This document shows, one piece after another, positions 31,917 through 43,839 of a DNA stretch of 64,000 nucleotides. Each line of letters begins with the position of its first letter. The first letter of the stretch is position 1. The position numbers were made by a program, and so were the translations under genes. A model generated the notes under the pieces. That model was not told where the DNA came from. It did not search any database and was given only the letters and a program-made list of their open reading frames with translations. This DNA comes from Mercurialis annua (Eukaryota > Streptophyta > Magnoliopsida > Malpighiales > Euphorbiaceae): NCBI RefSeq assembly GCF_937616625.2, contig NC_065575.1, forward strand, positions 31,247,001 through 31,311,000. The letters run 5' to 3'.

Positions 31917-32261
31917 CTTAAAAGAAAAAGAACTCCACCTAAACCAAGATACAAGAACAATAAAGCTCCAAATTTGAGAAAAAATTCTCAAATTTTCGGA
32001 TTTATGTGGCTAGGGTTTAGGGTTTGCAATTTGGAGAAAGGTAGAGATAGGATGAATGGAGGTGATTGTAGGTAAAATTGGTAAGTGTATTGGTGTTCTT
32101 TAGGGAATTTGGATAGATTGTGAGCTATTATGTGAAAATGAATAGAGGTTAGAGGGTGAGGGAAGAAGATGAGTGTTTATGGAAGAAAAGAGTAATTTTC
32201 GGGCTGCTCTTGTTTTAAACAATTAACTCGTTTTTTTTTATTTTTTTTTTCCTTTCTTTTA
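31917..32261 (-). promoter_or_regulatory. Possible internal promoter and leader of the third ORF
   Basis: Going downstream on the minus strand from the CCGG-rich module there is TTCCATAAACACTCATCTTC (about 32190-32171), then a pyrimidine-rich leader with CTCACCCTCTAACCTC and AAACCCTAAACCCTAGCC, ending at the donor at 31917. This has the look of a plant 5' UTR. TATA quality is weak, so the promoter is inference. Confidence 0.35.
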
Positions 32262-32470
32262 CGTGACCGGATCTAGCGGCCGGACCTACTGGGTAGGTCC
32301 GGCTGGAGATCCGGCCGACCTGCTGGGCAGGCAGAAGCTAGGCCGGATCTATGGCCGGATCTGCTGGGCAGGTCCGGTCACAGGTCCGGTTTGCTCCCTG
32401 GACCCTTCTGTGAACCAGCCGGTCCTGTGGCCTGATCTGCTGGGCAGGTCCGGTCACAGGTCCGGTCAAA
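32262..32470 (-). repeat. Internal CCGG-rich module, related to the U3 module
   Basis: TACTGGGTAGGTCCGGCTGG, CTGCTGGGCAGGTCCGGTCA (twice) and related words match the LTR module at 28315-28515. It stands directly upstream of the proposed leader of the third ORF, as the U3 module stands upstream of the LTR TATA box. It reads open by composition but I do not call a gene there. Confidence 0.85.
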
Positions 32471-32742
32471 GGGGGGAGAAAAAAAAAATCAGAATAATAA
32501 AAAAAAAACGAGCTAAATGCCCAAACTTACAGTTAACTGAATTAAAACACAAAGGGGAGCAATACGCTACTTACCTGTGGTCGGCTACGACACTGCAAAA
32601 GAAAAACAACTAAACAAAAGAAATTTATTAAACAAAATAAAAAAAAATCAAAACATAAAATAAAAGCAATTGTAAATTTTCTGGGTTGCCTCCCAATTAG
32701 CGCTATGTTTAACGTCTTTAGCTAGACTCAGTGAGATGTCTA

Positions 32743-34710
32743 TCAAGCATCAAAAAGCACAGAAAACGCTTTTTCAATTTGCCCACTTTCAAGATAAGGT
32801 TTCAGTCGTTGACCATTTACCTTAATGAGCTGGTTATCCTTACCTTCAATCTCGATTGCACCATGAGGGAATACTCGAGTGACAATGAACGGTCCGGACC
32901 ATCTTGATTTCAACTTTCCTGGAAAAAACTTAAAGCGAGAGTTAAATAAAAGAACCTTTTGCCCGCTTTTAAATTCTTTCCGAATGATATGCTTGTCATG
33001 CCACGCTTTAGTTCGCTCTTTATAAATTCGTGCATTCTCAAAAGAATCACGTCTAATCTCATCAAGCTCACTAAGTTGTAGCAAACGCTTTTCTCCGGCA
33101 GTTTTCAAGTCATAATTAAGCTTTTTTACAGCCCAATAAGCACGGTGCTCTAACTCTACCGGGAGATGACAAGGTTTACCGAACACTAGCCTATATGGTG
33201 ACATTCCTAAAGGTGTCTTAAACGCTGTTCGGTACGCCCATAGTGCATCGTCAAGCTTAAGAGACCAATCTTTCCTAGAAGCACTAACAGTTTTCTCAAG
33301 AATTAACTTAAGTTCCCTATTAGATATTTCTACTTGCCCACTAGTTTGTGGGTGATAAGGGGTACTAGTCTTGTGTTGGCATCCATATTTATTCATAAGA
33401 CTTCTGAATTGATGATTCTGAAAATGGACACCGTTATCGCTAATCATGACTCTAGGAACCCCATAATTGGAAAAGATGTGTTTCTTAATGAACTTGACTA
33501 CACTACTAGCAGTATTATCTTTTAGTGCAACAGCTACAACCCATTTTGAAACATAATCGACTGCGACGAGAATGTATTGATTTCCAAAAGATGGTGGGAA
33601 GGGACCCATAAAATCAATACCCCATACATCAAAAATTTCTACCTCAAGGATGCCTGTCTGAGGCATCTCGTTTCTCCGGCCAATGTTTCCAGTCCTCTGA
33701 CATTTATCACACGCCAATACGAAGCTCCTTCCATCCTTAAAGAGTGTTGGCCAATAAAATCCACTTTGTAGCACTTTCGCCGACGTTTTAAGTCCGCTAT
33801 GATGTCCGCCATAAGGAGAAGAATGACATTCCTGCAGAATTGGGATCATCTCTTCCTCTGGTATACATCGTCGTATGATTCCGTCAGCACATCTTCGAAA
33901 AAGTAACGGTTCCTCCCATATGTAGTATTTCACCTCAGATAGAAACCGTTTCTTTTGATGGTAGGAGAACTCCTGTGGAACAATGTTAGATACCAAATAA
34001 TTCACAATATCAGCAAACCATGGTACCTCAAGTTCCTGGGCTGCCCATAACTGTTCATCCGGAAAGTCATCATTAACCGTTTCCTCCTTACTAAGCTTCC
34101 CATTTTCCAATCTAGAGAGATGGTCAGCTACAACATTCTCGGAGCCCTTCTTATCCCGGATTTCGAAATTAAATTCCTGCAAAAGAAGAACCCATCGAAT
34201 CAATCGTGGCTTAGCATCTTGTTTAGAAATGAGATACTTAATTGCGGAGTGATCCGTGTACACTATCACCTTTGAACCTACAAGATAAGAACGAAACTTG
34301 TCAAATGCATAAACCACAGCTAAAAATTCCTTCTCAGTAGTGGCATAATTTATCTGAGCACTATCGAGAACCTTGCTCGCATAGTATATTACATGTGACT
34401 TTTTATCCTTCCTCTGTCCTAAAACAGCGCCAATAGCAAAGTCACTTGCATCACACATTAGTTCAAAAGGGAGTGACCAGTCAGGGGAAACAATAATGGG
34501 GGCAGAAATAAGAGCTTTCTTTAATGTGTTATAGGCAATAAGACAACTTTCATTAAAGTGAAAAGTAACATCTTTGATCAGCAAATCACAAAGAGGTTTA
34601 GCAATTTTTGAAAAGTCTTTAATGAACCGTCTGTAAAAACCTGCATGACCCAGAAAACTCCTTACTGCCTTCACTGAGTTTGGAGGTGGCAACTTCTCTA
34701 TTACCTCCAC
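32743..34710 (-). CDS. Pol, second part: RNase H and integrase (655 aa)
   Basis: The frame begins within the RT thumb and connection region ([17 protein letters not shown]). RNase H follows, with CDASD (Asp 87), TTEKEFLA (Glu 126 or 128), YTDHSA (Asp 153) and DHLSR (Asp 196). Integrase has the zinc-binding HSSPYGGHH (His 296 and 303 or 304) and CDKC (Cys 334, 337). Its catalytic core has WGIDFMGP (Asp 366), ISDNG (Asp 425) and GQVEIS (Glu 461), exactly 35 residues apart. A GPF/Y-type segment ([10 protein letters not shown]) lies near residue 600; no chromodomain is seen. The frame overlaps the end of the upstream ORF by 10 nt in another frame, because of the pol frameshift. The first Met is internal and not a natural start. 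Confidence 0.92.
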   Translation of the reverse strand: MEVIEKLPPPNSVKAVRSFLGHAGFYRRFIKDFSKIAKPLCDLLIKDVTFHFNESCLIAYNTLKKALISAPIIVSPDWSLPFELMCDASDFAIGAVLGQRKDKKSHVIYYASKVLDSAQINYATTEKEFLAVVYAFDKFRSYLVGSKVIVYTDHSAIKYLISKQDAKPRLIRWVLLLQEFNFEIRDKKGSENVVADHLSRLENGKLSKEETVNDDFPDEQLWAAQELEVPWFADIVNYLVSNIVPQEFSYHQKKRFLSEVKYYIWEEPLLFRRCADGIIRRCIPEEEMIPILQECHSSPYGGHHSGLKTSAKVLQSGFYWPTLFKDGRSFVLACDKCQRTGNIGRRNEMPQTGILEVEIFDVWGIDFMGPFPPSFGNQYILVAVDYVSKWVVAVALKDNTASSVVKFIKKHIFSNYGVPRVMISDNGVHFQNHQFRSLMNKYGCQHKTSTPYHPQTSGQVEISNRELKLILEKTVSASRKDWSLKLDDALWAYRTAFKTPLGMSPYRLVFGKPCHLPVELEHRAYWAVKKLNYDLKTAGEKRLLQLSELDEIRRDSFENARIYKERTKAWHDKHIIRKEFKSGQKVLLFNSRFKFFPGKLKSRWSGPFIVTRVFPHGAIEIEGKDNQLIKVNGQRLKPYLESGQIEKAFSVLFDA

Positions 34711-37700
34711 TTTCGCTTGGTCGACCTCAATACCTGCAGCTGAATTTTATGCCCAAGGACGATTCCATTTTGTACCATAAAATGGCATTTTTCCCAATTC
34801 AGAACTAAATTGGTCTCTTCACAACGCTCTAATACCCTGTCTAAATTGGATAAACAAACGTCAAAGGAAGAGCCAAATACAGAAAAATCGTCCATAAAGA
34901 CCTCAATGATCTTTTCTACCATGTCAGAGAATATAGCCATCATGCATCTCTGAAAAGTACCTGGAGCATTACATAAACCAAATGGCATTCGGCGATACGC
35001 AAAAGTGCCATACGGACATGTGAATGTCGTATATTCCTGATGTTCAGGATCGATAGGCACTTGATAGTAACCCGAATAGCCATCTAGAAAGCAATAAAAT
35101 TGATGCCCAGCTAAACGCTCTAACATCTGATCAATGAAAGGTAAGGGAAAGTGGTCCTTACATGTGGTCGCGTTCAGTTTGCGATAATCGATACATACCC
35201 TCCAACCGGTGACCATCCTCGTCGGAATCAGCTCATTGTTGTCATTCTTGACCACGGTTGTGCCTCCTTTCTTTGGTACAACTTGCACAGGACTCACCCA
35301 GGCGCTATCAGAGATAGGGTAGATGATTCCTGCGTCAAGAAGCTTAATCACTTCAGCCCGCACAACCTCCTTCATGTTCGGGTTGAGTCTTCTTTGTCCT
35401 TGGACACTAGGGCGATGTTCCTTCTCCAATCGAATCTTATGCATGCAGATCGATGGATTAATCCCTTTAATGTCATGAATCGACCATCCTATCGCCTTGC
35501 TTCGATTCCTCAAAACCCGCATTGTCTTCTCTTCCTGCACATCAGATAGACCAGAAGAAATAATAACAGGATATGTGTCGTTAGGCCCAATGAAAGCATA
35601 TTTCAAATGAGATGGTAGCTGTTTTAGCTCTAGCTTTGGTGGTTCTACAACTGTTGGTTTTGGTTTTGGTTCCCATTTAAGCTCATCATATTGAGGCTTG
35701 TATCTATAGGTCCTGAAACCTTCACCTTCTAATCGCATAGCACACTCAGCTATTTCAGGATTTTCATCCTTCTCATGCGAACTCAAAATTAAACATGCTT
35801 CTAATGGTTCCTTGAATGATTCCTGTTCAGCAACATGGAAAATAGCATGGTCAATCACATCAACACTAAAACAAGAATCATCACGTGATGGGTGTTTCAC
35901 CGCCTTAAGAATATTAAATTCTTCTTTCTCACTCCCCATCCTAAAGGTAAGTTTACCTTGAACAACATCAATCAACACACCTCCTGTAGCTAAAAACGGT
36001 CTACCTAAAATCATAGATAAATCATTTTCATCTTCTGTTTCTAGAATAAGAAAATCTGCAGGAAAATAAAACTTGCCCACTCGCACAAATAAGTCTTCTA
36101 CAATGCCTAAAGGATATTTGATTGATCGATCAGCCAATTGTAGAGACACAGTTGTGGGATTCATCTCTTTCATACCAAGCCTCTTATAAAGGGATGCAGG
36201 CATAATATTCACACTAGCACCAAGATCACACAAACATTTAGAGATAGTAGTAGCACCAATAACACAAGGAATAGAAAAACTTCCTGGGTCCTTAAGCTTA
36301 GGTGGTAGCTTCTTTTGAAGTATGGCACTGCATTCTTCAGTTAAAGCTACGGTGGCGTACTCCTCTAGCTTGCTCTTGTTGGAAACTAGTTCTTTTAAGA
36401 ACTTGGCATAGGAAGGCATCTTAGCAAGGGCTTGCAAAATAGGAATATTAAGCTCAATCTTTTTAAAGGCATTAAGAAAGTGCTGAAAATTGTTGTCAGT
36501 AGTTTTCTTCTTCAGTCTTTGTGGATATGGAATAGGTGGAACATAAGGTTTGACTGAAGGATCAGCCACCACTTCCTTATCAAGATTATTCCCTTGCTTT
36601 GCATCGTGTTCACTCTCTTCCTTGTCGTCCCCGTCGTCGACAATCTCAATTACTTTCTTGCCCTTGCTTCCAGTCTCCACCTGAGTCCCGCTCCTGAGAC
36701 TGATGGCCATAACTCCCTCCTTTGGATTATTTTCAGTATTACTAGGGAGTTTGCCTTGTTCACGTTCAGCAACAGTTCTTGCCAACTGACCCAGCTGCAA
36801 CTCTAATTTGTGAATTGATGCTTGACTTGACTGTGCCAACTGGTCAATTTTTGCATCCATCTTCTTAACAGTGGTATCTTGAGTTGCTAAAAACTGAGAT
36901 ATCATCTCTTCCACAGAAGGCTTCCTGTCCGGATTATTCTGTTGTTGAGGCGGAGGAACTTGTCTTTGTTGCTGAAATCCCGGAGGTGGTGCTTGCCTAT
37001 TCGCTCCTTGATCCCTCCAAGAGAAATTTGGGTGATTGCGCCATCCAGGGTTATAAGTGTTTGAGAAAGGGTCATTCTTGACTTGTCTACCCTGGAAGGC
37101 TCCCATGAAATTGGCTTCCTCACAGTTTGGTGGTGCCGATTCAACGTTTGCGCACACATTTGCATTGTGTCCAAACATCCCACAAAAGGCACACGACTCT
37201 TGATTGGAAGTATCTCTGTCTACAAGCATCTTGATTTGCTTGGTTAAATCAGCCATTTGTGCTGAGAGATCAGAATGAGAACTGATTTCATATACTCCTG
37301 CTCTTTTCCCTCTGATTGCCTTCTGCCTCGAATTCATCGCTAACTTTTCATAAGTTTTCATGAGTTCTGCAGCTGTTGTATCTCCATAATAACCTCCAGA
37401 AGCTGTGTCAACCAGTGTTTGACAATTAACATTCAGGCCATCATAGAAAAACTGAGTCAGCAAATTTTCTGGCACTTGGTGATGAGGGCATTGAGTCAAG
37501 AGCAGCTTAAACCTTTCCCATGCTTCATGAAAAGATTCTGGATCCCGTTGCACAAAGTTGCAAATTTTTGCCCTGAGATCCATGGTCTTTTGTGGTGAGT
37601 AGAACCTCAGCATGAATTCGTTGTAGACATCCTCCCATGTGAGAAAAACACCTTCTGGCTGGTTCAATAGCCACTGTCTCGCGTCTCCTTTCAGACAATG

Positions 37701-38081
37701 AGGAAAACACCTCGTCCTTAGCTCATCCTCATTGAGATTGTTCAGCGGTAAAGTCTGCACAATACCATAGAAATCTCTGATAAAGGCTAGTGAGTCTTCA
37801 GTAGCCGTTCCATTAAACTGAGGCAGCATATTGAGATGGAAAGTTTTGAGCTCATAGTTCCTTGCTGCTTCACTCAAACGGATACAAGACGGGTTTGCAG
37901 TAACCGTTGGCCTTTGAATATCACGTAGCCTTTGCTCTTGATTGGGATTAACTAATCCGTTCATGTTTTCAGCTGTGTTTTGTCTTCTTCTTGCTCTATT
38001 TGCACGGCACGTTCGTTCAATCTCTGGGTTCAGCTCAAGTATTTCTTCGTTATTAAGACTTTTTGATCGTCTCAATAGCAT
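34701..38081 (-). CDS. Gag-protease-reverse transcriptase (1126 aa), frameshifted end
   Basis: Gag capsid-type sequence spans residues about 80-260 ([36 protein letters not shown]). A CCHC zinc knuckle follows, [14 protein letters not shown] (297-310). The protease active site is [11 protein letters not shown] (Asp 619) with ILGRPF downstream (691-696). RT spans about 880-1110, with [19 protein letters not shown] (Asp 1000), [13 protein letters not shown] and the catalytic FMDD (1062-1065). After GIVLGHKI (about 1106-1113) the frame leaves the expected path and stops; comparison with the downstream ORF implies loss of one base near 34733-34745. Start: the ATG at 38081 lies about 90 nt after the PBS and matches the second copy at 53734. 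Confidence 0.93.
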   Translation of the reverse strand: MLLRRSKSLNNEEILELNPEIERTCRANRARRRQNTAENMNGLVNPNQEQRLRDIQRPTVTANPSCIRLSEAARNYELKTFHLNMLPQFNGTATEDSLAFIRDFYGIVQTLPLNNLNEDELRTRCFPHCLKGDARQWLLNQPEGVFLTWEDVYNEFMLRFYSPQKTMDLRAKICNFVQRDPESFHEAWERFKLLLTQCPHHQVPENLLTQFFYDGLNVNCQTLVDTASGGYYGDTTAAELMKTYEKLAMNSRQKAIRGKRAGVYEISSHSDLSAQMADLTKQIKMLVDRDTSNQESCAFCGMFGHNANVCANVESAPPNCEEANFMGAFQGRQVKNDPFSNTYNPGWRNHPNFSWRDQGANRQAPPPGFQQQRQVPPPQQQNNPDRKPSVEEMISQFLATQDTTVKKMDAKIDQLAQSSQASIHKLELQLGQLARTVAEREQGKLPSNTENNPKEGVMAISLRSGTQVETGSKGKKVIEIVDDGDDKEESEHDAKQGNNLDKEVVADPSVKPYVPPIPYPQRLKKKTTDNNFQHFLNAFKKIELNIPILQALAKMPSYAKFLKELVSNKSKLEEYATVALTEECSAILQKKLPPKLKDPGSFSIPCVIGATTISKCLCDLGASVNIMPASLYKRLGMKEMNPTTVSLQLADRSIKYPLGIVEDLFVRVGKFYFPADFLILETEDENDLSMILGRPFLATGGVLIDVVQGKLTFRMGSEKEEFNILKAVKHPSRDDSCFSVDVIDHAIFHVAEQESFKEPLEACLILSSHEKDENPEIAECAMRLEGEGFRTYRYKPQYDELKWEPKPKPTVVEPPKLELKQLPSHLKYAFIGPNDTYPVIISSGLSDVQEEKTMRVLRNRSKAIGWSIHDIKGINPSICMHKIRLEKEHRPSVQGQRRLNPNMKEVVRAEVIKLLDAGIIYPISDSAWVSPVQVVPKKGGTTVVKNDNNELIPTRMVTGWRVCIDYRKLNATTCKDHFPLPFIDQMLERLAGHQFYCFLDGYSGYYQVPIDPEHQEYTTFTCPYGTFAYRRMPFGLCNAPGTFQRCMMAIFSDMVEKIIEVFMDDFSVFGSSFDVCLSNLDRVLERCEETNLVLNWEKCHFMVQNGIVLGHKIQLQVLRSTKRKWR
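34730..34748 (-). other. Single-base frameshift in pol
   Basis: Homology to Ty3/gypsy RT runs in one frame up to GHKI and continues in the next frame from shortly after it, with no gap in the protein family alignment. The site is a short A/T run. It could be a real deletion or a sequencing error; no programmed frameshift is usual at this position. Confidence 0.7.
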
Positions 38082-38170
38082 TCAAATCCTGGAGTTGACA
38101 AAGAGAATTGAAAGAATAAGACTAAAAGTAAAGACTAGAATTAATAAAATAATAATTTAAAACAACGTTG

Positions 38171-38188
38171 TCCCCGGCAACGGCGCCA
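38171..38188 (-). other. Primer-binding site of Athila-type element 1
   Basis: The minus strand reads TGGCGCCGTTGCCGGGGA, 6 nt after the 5' LTR end. This PBS type is common in Athila-like elements; from memory it is assigned to tRNA-Asp. Confidence 0.88.
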
Positions 38189-38194
38189 AAAACT

Positions 38195-39522
38195 TGATAG
38201 CTAAAAATGCAACTCCTGCAAGTATACAGAATGTAATCGTAGCAAACAAGGTCGTATCCACAGAGACAACGGATTAACTATTATTCGTATTAATTATAGC
38301 TAAGACAATTAAAATTTGAATGTAATTTATTTAAACTAATTAACTAAAGTAACTAGAGCGACAAATACTAAGATGTAAAGATAAATTAATGGCGAAGAAC
38401 ACTAGAGTTTCGGGATTTCACTTAATCATAAGATACATTGTCATCTATGGAATTGATGTGATTCAATGACGGTATTCAAAATTGCTTTAGTATTCTCTCG
38501 AATCAAGAAAGCCTATTCAATTAAAGTGAGTTTAATTTCTCAATCCAAACCCTAATTTAATCGAATGATGAAGGATTACAACCTATATGTCATACACAAA
38601 TCCGTAGGTATATCTCTATCCTACGGTAGTTATGCGAATTAATTCTAGATCAGAATTTATGTTTCATCTCTCAATACTTCACATAAATTCTAGATAAAGT
38701 TCAATTGACGGCCAAACAATCAAACAACGATAAACACAAGAATTAATTACTGAAAACACGATATTAAACAATCTCTTGCTAATATAAAACTTCAATCCAT
38801 AAAATAACAATGAATCTCATAATTAAACTACATCCCTAGCTCTAATGTAAAAGTTTAGCTACACATAATCTGAGATTGGAAAGCAAAAACAGAATTAAAA
38901 GAGTTCATTGAGTAGAGAATAAGGAAAAACTCTTTGATTCCAGGTTAGATCAATCGTCAGTTGATTTCCTCCTTCGATCGTTAAGAATCCTTGATCCAAT
39001 CGCCAATTCGGTCTTTTTCCTCCTTGTGGTTGCTTACAAAGTCTCTGAGTTGTGTAAAAATCGAACCCTAACTCAGCTCCTCTTTTTGCCTTTTATAGTC
39101 TCCAAGTCTCAATAGAAAACCTTCAAAAACGGACTAAAACACGCTGACAACCGGACCTGCTGACCGGATCTACTGGGCAGGTCAGGCTACAGGTCCGGCT
39201 GAGTTTCTGTCCCGGCAGTAAGTTGACCGGACCTCCAGCCGGTTCTACTGGGCAGGTCCGGCTGGTAGGTCCGGCTGGGTCCCCAAATTTGCCTCCTTGG
39301 CCGGTTCTGCAAGTCAGGTCCGGCCGGTAGGTAAAGTCGACTCTGAAATGACGAATTCTACTGCAATTTCGATTCATTCGGCTCTCCATTATTCAATTGC
39401 TTGTTCCTAAAGAAAGTTAATAAACTCAACGAATCAGGGTATAATTAAACCATAATTTACGTAATCGCATAACAATTAAATCAAAATATTCTTAACAAAA
39501 CACGTAAAATCATGGTTTATCA
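38195..39522 (-). repeat. 5' LTR of Athila-type element 1
   Basis: This 1328-bp LTR is the same length as the partner at 27373-28700, with about four substitutions (0.3%). It carries the CCGG-rich module at 39140-39340 and the TATA box near 39089-39097. GTAGC follows at 39523-39527. Confidence 0.93.
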
Positions 39523-39527
39523 GTAGC

Positions 39528-41189
39528 ACGCCACTAGAAACTATGTCTAAAACCACTAGAATAACCGAAGTTATTAGAGATCAATTTCCTTCCTTTGACA
39601 TAAAGAGAACGGTCGCGACAACCTCAACCTCGAATATACCTCCCTATGTTCCCTAAGAAGTACGACTACCACTTCTCTACCATGAAGTGGTAATGAAGAG
39701 TATTATTAATTTTCAAGAAAAAACCGCGATAGTCGCGTAAACACCTAGGAAGATAGAAACCAATATACTAGAGAGAAAATGTAGAAGGATGCATCATCCA
39801 GTAAGAGTAGGAGGAACGACACTGTTTCCTAAGATGTAGAAGAAAAATCCATTTCCTTAAGAAGAAAAGTACCGTTCCAGGAGGTCCAAAGAAGTAATAG
39901 AAGTTAAATAGTAGGATCGAATAACACCCGATGAAAAGCATAAAGGGAAAGATCTCAGGCAAAAAGAAGCAAAGATCACGAAAGAGAATTAGAAAGCTAG
40001 TTATCGAACAAACAAAAGGAAGAGGAGGAAAGAACTACCAATTTCTAGAAGATCAAAGATGTCATATCGCAAGGAATGAAAGAATAACGAAGAAGAATGG
40101 GGAGAAGAAGCTTCACCCTTGAAGGAAGAAATCCAGCCACTAAGGTTTTCATCACGTTTAAAGTTGCACGTATTTGATTCTTTTGATATGAACAAGAGAT
40201 TCAAGGATCCATGTTTGAAGTTGAAGACAATCATGATGTTGCAAGCCATCACATATCCCGTGTTATATAGACTTGTAGAGTATTCCATAATACCTTGAAA
40301 GGATTGTCCCATAAGTAATACCGAAACTGCAAGCGAATCCAATATCCTCATTTTTCAGAAATGGTATTACCATTTACGGCACAATCCATTACCAATATCC
40401 TACTGCATAAGAGCTCAAGTGATCCATGAAAATGCAAACATGGAGTGCAAAAAACATTTGAGAACCTCATGAAGAGATTCAATAAGAAAGCATTATAAAT
40501 CAAAAAGCAATGAAGGTTGGGAGCATATTTAAACAACTTAAATGACAAGATCCTACTGAAGAGCATACAAGATTCCAAAAGCTGATCTCAATAACTCATA
40601 CCCATATAGAACTGGGTGAAGAAAGAACTCTAACAAAATAGTTTAATCAAGAAAAATGAGCTCAATAGAAAATAACCACGGACGCAAGGATTTGTCAATC
40701 CGTATGATGCCCCATCGCAGAACCAGACACCAATTTACATATTGTATTTGATGAAGCACAACCAAGTAATGTATATTGCGCCGAGAAAAACCCCAAAAGC
40801 ACAAGTACCAGCAAACTTTATGGTAGAAATGACATAGTAACCAATAGAACAAGCCACAAATGAGCTGACCTGGAACATGTTCGTAGATAGGAAGTCTAGC
40901 GAACAATGTACAAGAGTGGGAGTAGTACTAATTTGACTAGGGAAGATTTTCATAGAAGACACAATACACTTGAAATTCAAAGCTACAAACAATAAGGCAT
41001 GTATATAGGTCATTCTTTCATTAAAAATGAATCTTTATATAGAAGAAAACTAACAAACTTGCAGAATATGAAGCCCTCTTAACAAGGCTTACCATAGCAA
41101 AAAAAAGTAAAAGTTGGAAATCCATAGAGATCTACAACTTCTCACCAGTCAAGAAATCTTGGAAGAATATGAGTCCTAAAAACATTCAC
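39528..41189. other. Old repeat interior without recognisable gene
   Basis: This continues the sequence left of 27373. It is A-rich on the plus strand, with open frames of up to 116 codons that show no family features. The stretch 39570-39720 is an imperfect copy of about 26160-26330. Confidence 0.5.
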
Positions 41190-41620
41190 AGAGTAAAAAA
41201 TGTGGATTGAAAAATATCCACTGAGTAATGAAGTATGACGAATGCAGATTTCCAAGTATATTGAATGTTGATTGAAAAATATCCATAGAGTATAGAAGTA
41301 TGACAAATGCAGATCATCAAGTATAATGAATGTGGATTGAAAAATATCCACAGAGTATCGAAGTATGATATATACGGATTTCCAAGTATGATGAATATGC
41401 ATTGGAAAATATCCATAGAGTATCGAAGTAATGACGAATGCGGATCTCCAAACAATAAATATGGATTGAAAAAAATCCATAGAGTATCGAAGGAAAAGTA
41501 TTTTCAAGCAATAATTTTGGATGGAAAAACATTCGCAGAGTATCGAATGCAAAGTGAAAAATAGGACGTGGATTGAAAAACATCCATAAAATATAGAAGT
41601 ATAAAACACTCATTCATAAC
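41190..41620. repeat. Tandem repeats of about 62-67 bp
   Basis: A phrase GGATTGAAAAATATCCATAG followed by AGTATCGAAGTATGA recurs six or seven times, for example near 41202, 41268, 41333, 41397 and 41462. The first part is itself an inverted repeat (GGAT...ATCC). The long open frame on the minus strand here (155 codons) is explained by the repeats. Confidence 0.85.
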
Positions 41621-41989
41621 TGAAATGGATATAAAAACATGAAAATTGTTCTAAAAAAGAGGGGCCAGATTTAATTAATGTAAGAGGCACAAAATGATAG
41701 AACAAGAGAAGTGATATCCTATCAGGCAACGCAAGAGTATTTGAAAGCTAGCTAAAAACATAAATCCAAACACATGACCTAAACAATATTTTCCTTTGGT
41801 AGGGTCGCTCCCTCATCTGGACCATTTGTTCCTATGCTTTAAAGATTGCTTCTCGCAAGAAGATTTCAAATAAGAGAATGTATCTTCCATATCAATAACT
41901 TTCTTCTCCAAGATCTTGACTTGTTCCGAGCTATTCTAATGCAACCTCTTCAACCGACACAATTCAGCAGAAGTGGAAGCTTGCAATGG

Positions 41990-42170
41990 TCTTTGTCATG
42001 GTTCTGAATTAGAGTGAAATAAATGGGAACACCATAGTGACCCTTAATCTCAATCAACACGTCATTATCAATATTTGAATTAAAGGTACTTAAAATCCTA
42101 TGATAATCTACGGTGGTGCTAAAAGACGGCGTAGCAATAAAAAAACCTATTACGAGTCATAACGACATCA
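41990..42170 (-). pseudogene. Fragment related to the ORF at 49460-49817
   Basis: The minus strand shares with 49690-49830 the stretch encoding the start of that ORF (ATAATCTACGGTGGTGCTAA against ATAATCAACGGAGAAACCAA on the plus strand, then GTAGCAA and GTCAT). It is broken by stops and indels. It suggests that the two regions are copies of one repeat family with an ORF opposite to the neighbouring strand. Confidence 0.45.
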
Positions 42171-43470
42171 ATAGAAAGCAAACAAACTGATCAATTAAAG
42201 GAAAGGAAATAATTGAGCGAAGAAGATGAGAGCAGTTGATTGACTGAAAAAAAAAATTCAAAAAATGGAAAAGTGAAAAGAAAGAAATGAAAAAAAGTGA
42301 AAGTCTTTAAGGAAGAGCCCAAAAACCGCCAACAGTTACCACATTTATGACATGACAACATAAAAATGATGAGACGCAAAAGAGAGAGAAAATTCAATAT
42401 TTAAACGAATTAAGGAGAAACCTCCAAAAGAAATATAAATTCAAAACGTCCATCCTGCATAAAAGCAAGAACGGCGGAACCCAGAAGTTGACTCAAAGCA
42501 TTCATTCATATCTTATTGAACTAGTGAAGTTTGTTCACATAGAAACTGAAACCTAACCACGGCAGGACACTGAGCAAACATAAATAGTTGAAGTATGGTG
42601 GTTTGATGCGGAGGGACTAATGATGAATATGTGTTAAGATTTTAGAAGTAATAAAAAAACTAGACTAGATCCTATAAAGTTATGGATGGTTTAACCATAA
42701 CAAAGAGTATATGAGACCAAAGAGAGTCCTACTCAAACAAGAATGGACGCACAGTTTCAGACGCATAAGATTATATCAAATCACATGAATGTAGGGATAA
42801 AGATAAGATCATAATCTTATTTGAGATCAGACAGAGTTATACTCAAATAAGGATGAATGAACCGTACCATATGTATCAAATCATACCAAATCCCATGATT
42901 GTAGGAATAAAGATACAACACTGTAGAGTTTGAATAAAACACTCGCAGCAATACCCGTGATTTACAAAAGTAATTTTTTCACCATAAGTGATAATTTGGA
43001 CACTCGTGAGATCAAAACAATCATAAATAAAATTTTATGTCCAAGAGTAGGCAAATATATGGGTGAGATAATAATTAAGTATAAATAAATAATTATTTAA
43101 CACATATATTAAGATGGTGGAAAATAAAGAGAAGGGAGATAGCTGAGTTTAATAACAAAATTAAAGGATTGAAGAGTACTTTAGTCATTTAGTAAATATA
43201 CCATTTTAATAATTTTCATCAAAACACTTCCACCCTATCCAAACCCCATCCTTGCCGACCCCTCAGCCCCAAACCCTAGTCTCTTTTTTCTTCCATCAAT
43301 CGTTATAATTAAGTTAAAGAAATATTGAATAGGGTATTGTTTTATGAATTATTTTCGAATTTTATAAAAAAATAGTTTAAAATCTGAAATTTCTTGATTT
43401 TAATGGTGAATTTCACAATTTCTATGCTGATTAGATTATTGGTGTTTAAGGGTGTTTGCTTTTTTAAGAT
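42171..43470. other. AT-rich sequence, no gene seen
   Basis: Purine-rich at the start (42240-42300) and AT-rich after. Two related stretches, near 42705-42790 and 42815-42905, share AGACCAAAGAGAGT/AGATCAGACAGAGT and TATCAAATCA, a diverged direct repeat about 110 bp apart. Confidence 0.5.
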
Positions 43471-43839
43471 GGGTCATTTCCATAAAAAATCATGACCTTT
43501 ACACAAAGTTTTATTTTAATCACGACTTTTATAAGTTGGCATTTAAAGACACGACCTTTCATTTTATTTTAAATCTGTTAATAAAGTAAAATTCAGTGTA
43601 TTTTTTCGACTAAATCTTCCTAATCTTACATACTCTAATTGAAAGATAATAATATTCGGTGTCGATTTATAATTTGGGTCTTTCATTTATGGATTAATGA
43701 ATAACTTAGTCTACAAAAATAAACTAAAATGATAAATTTAACAAAATAGGAAAGGTCATGATTTTTTATGCCAAATTTTAAAGGTCGTGATTAAAATGAA
43801 ACTTCATGCAAAGGTCGTGATTTTTTATGGAATTAGCAC
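43471..43839. mobile_element. MITE-like element with long inverted repeats
   Basis: The left arm starts GGGTCATTTCCATAAAAAAT and the right arm ends with the complement of TGCTAATTCCATAAAAAATC; the arms stay complementary for about 90 bp through ATTTTAATCACGAC. The flanks TTTTTAAGAT and TTATAAGAAT resemble each other imperfectly, a possible decayed 9-10-bp duplication. The overall design resembles the MULE-type MITE at 5598-5905, though the sequence differs. Confidence 0.75.

Larger units (their letters stand above)
27373..39522 (-). mobile_element. Nearly intact Athila-type Ty3/gypsy retrotransposon
   Basis: This 12,150-bp element has two 1328-bp LTRs that differ at only about four positions, a minus-strand PBS at 38171-38188, a PPT at 28701-28713 and a GTAGC duplication. 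Order on the minus strand is gag-protease-RT (38081-34701), RNase H-integrase (34710-32743) and a third ORF (31252-30011). The extra ORF downstream of integrase, the FMDD form of the RT active site and the PBS type fit the Athila lineage (family knowledge). One frameshift inside pol is the only obvious break. Confidence 0.93.

Noticed and set aside
32263..32613. 116-codon Gly/Arg-rich frame (and the 88-codon frames at 28301-28567 and 39123-39389)
   Set aside because: These are translations of the CCGG-rich module, which is non-coding and partly in the LTR U3.
35151..35549. 132-codon frame opposite to gag-pol (also 56265-56663 in the second copy)
   Set aside because: It is the antisense shadow of conserved RT coding sequence; its conservation follows from that of RT.
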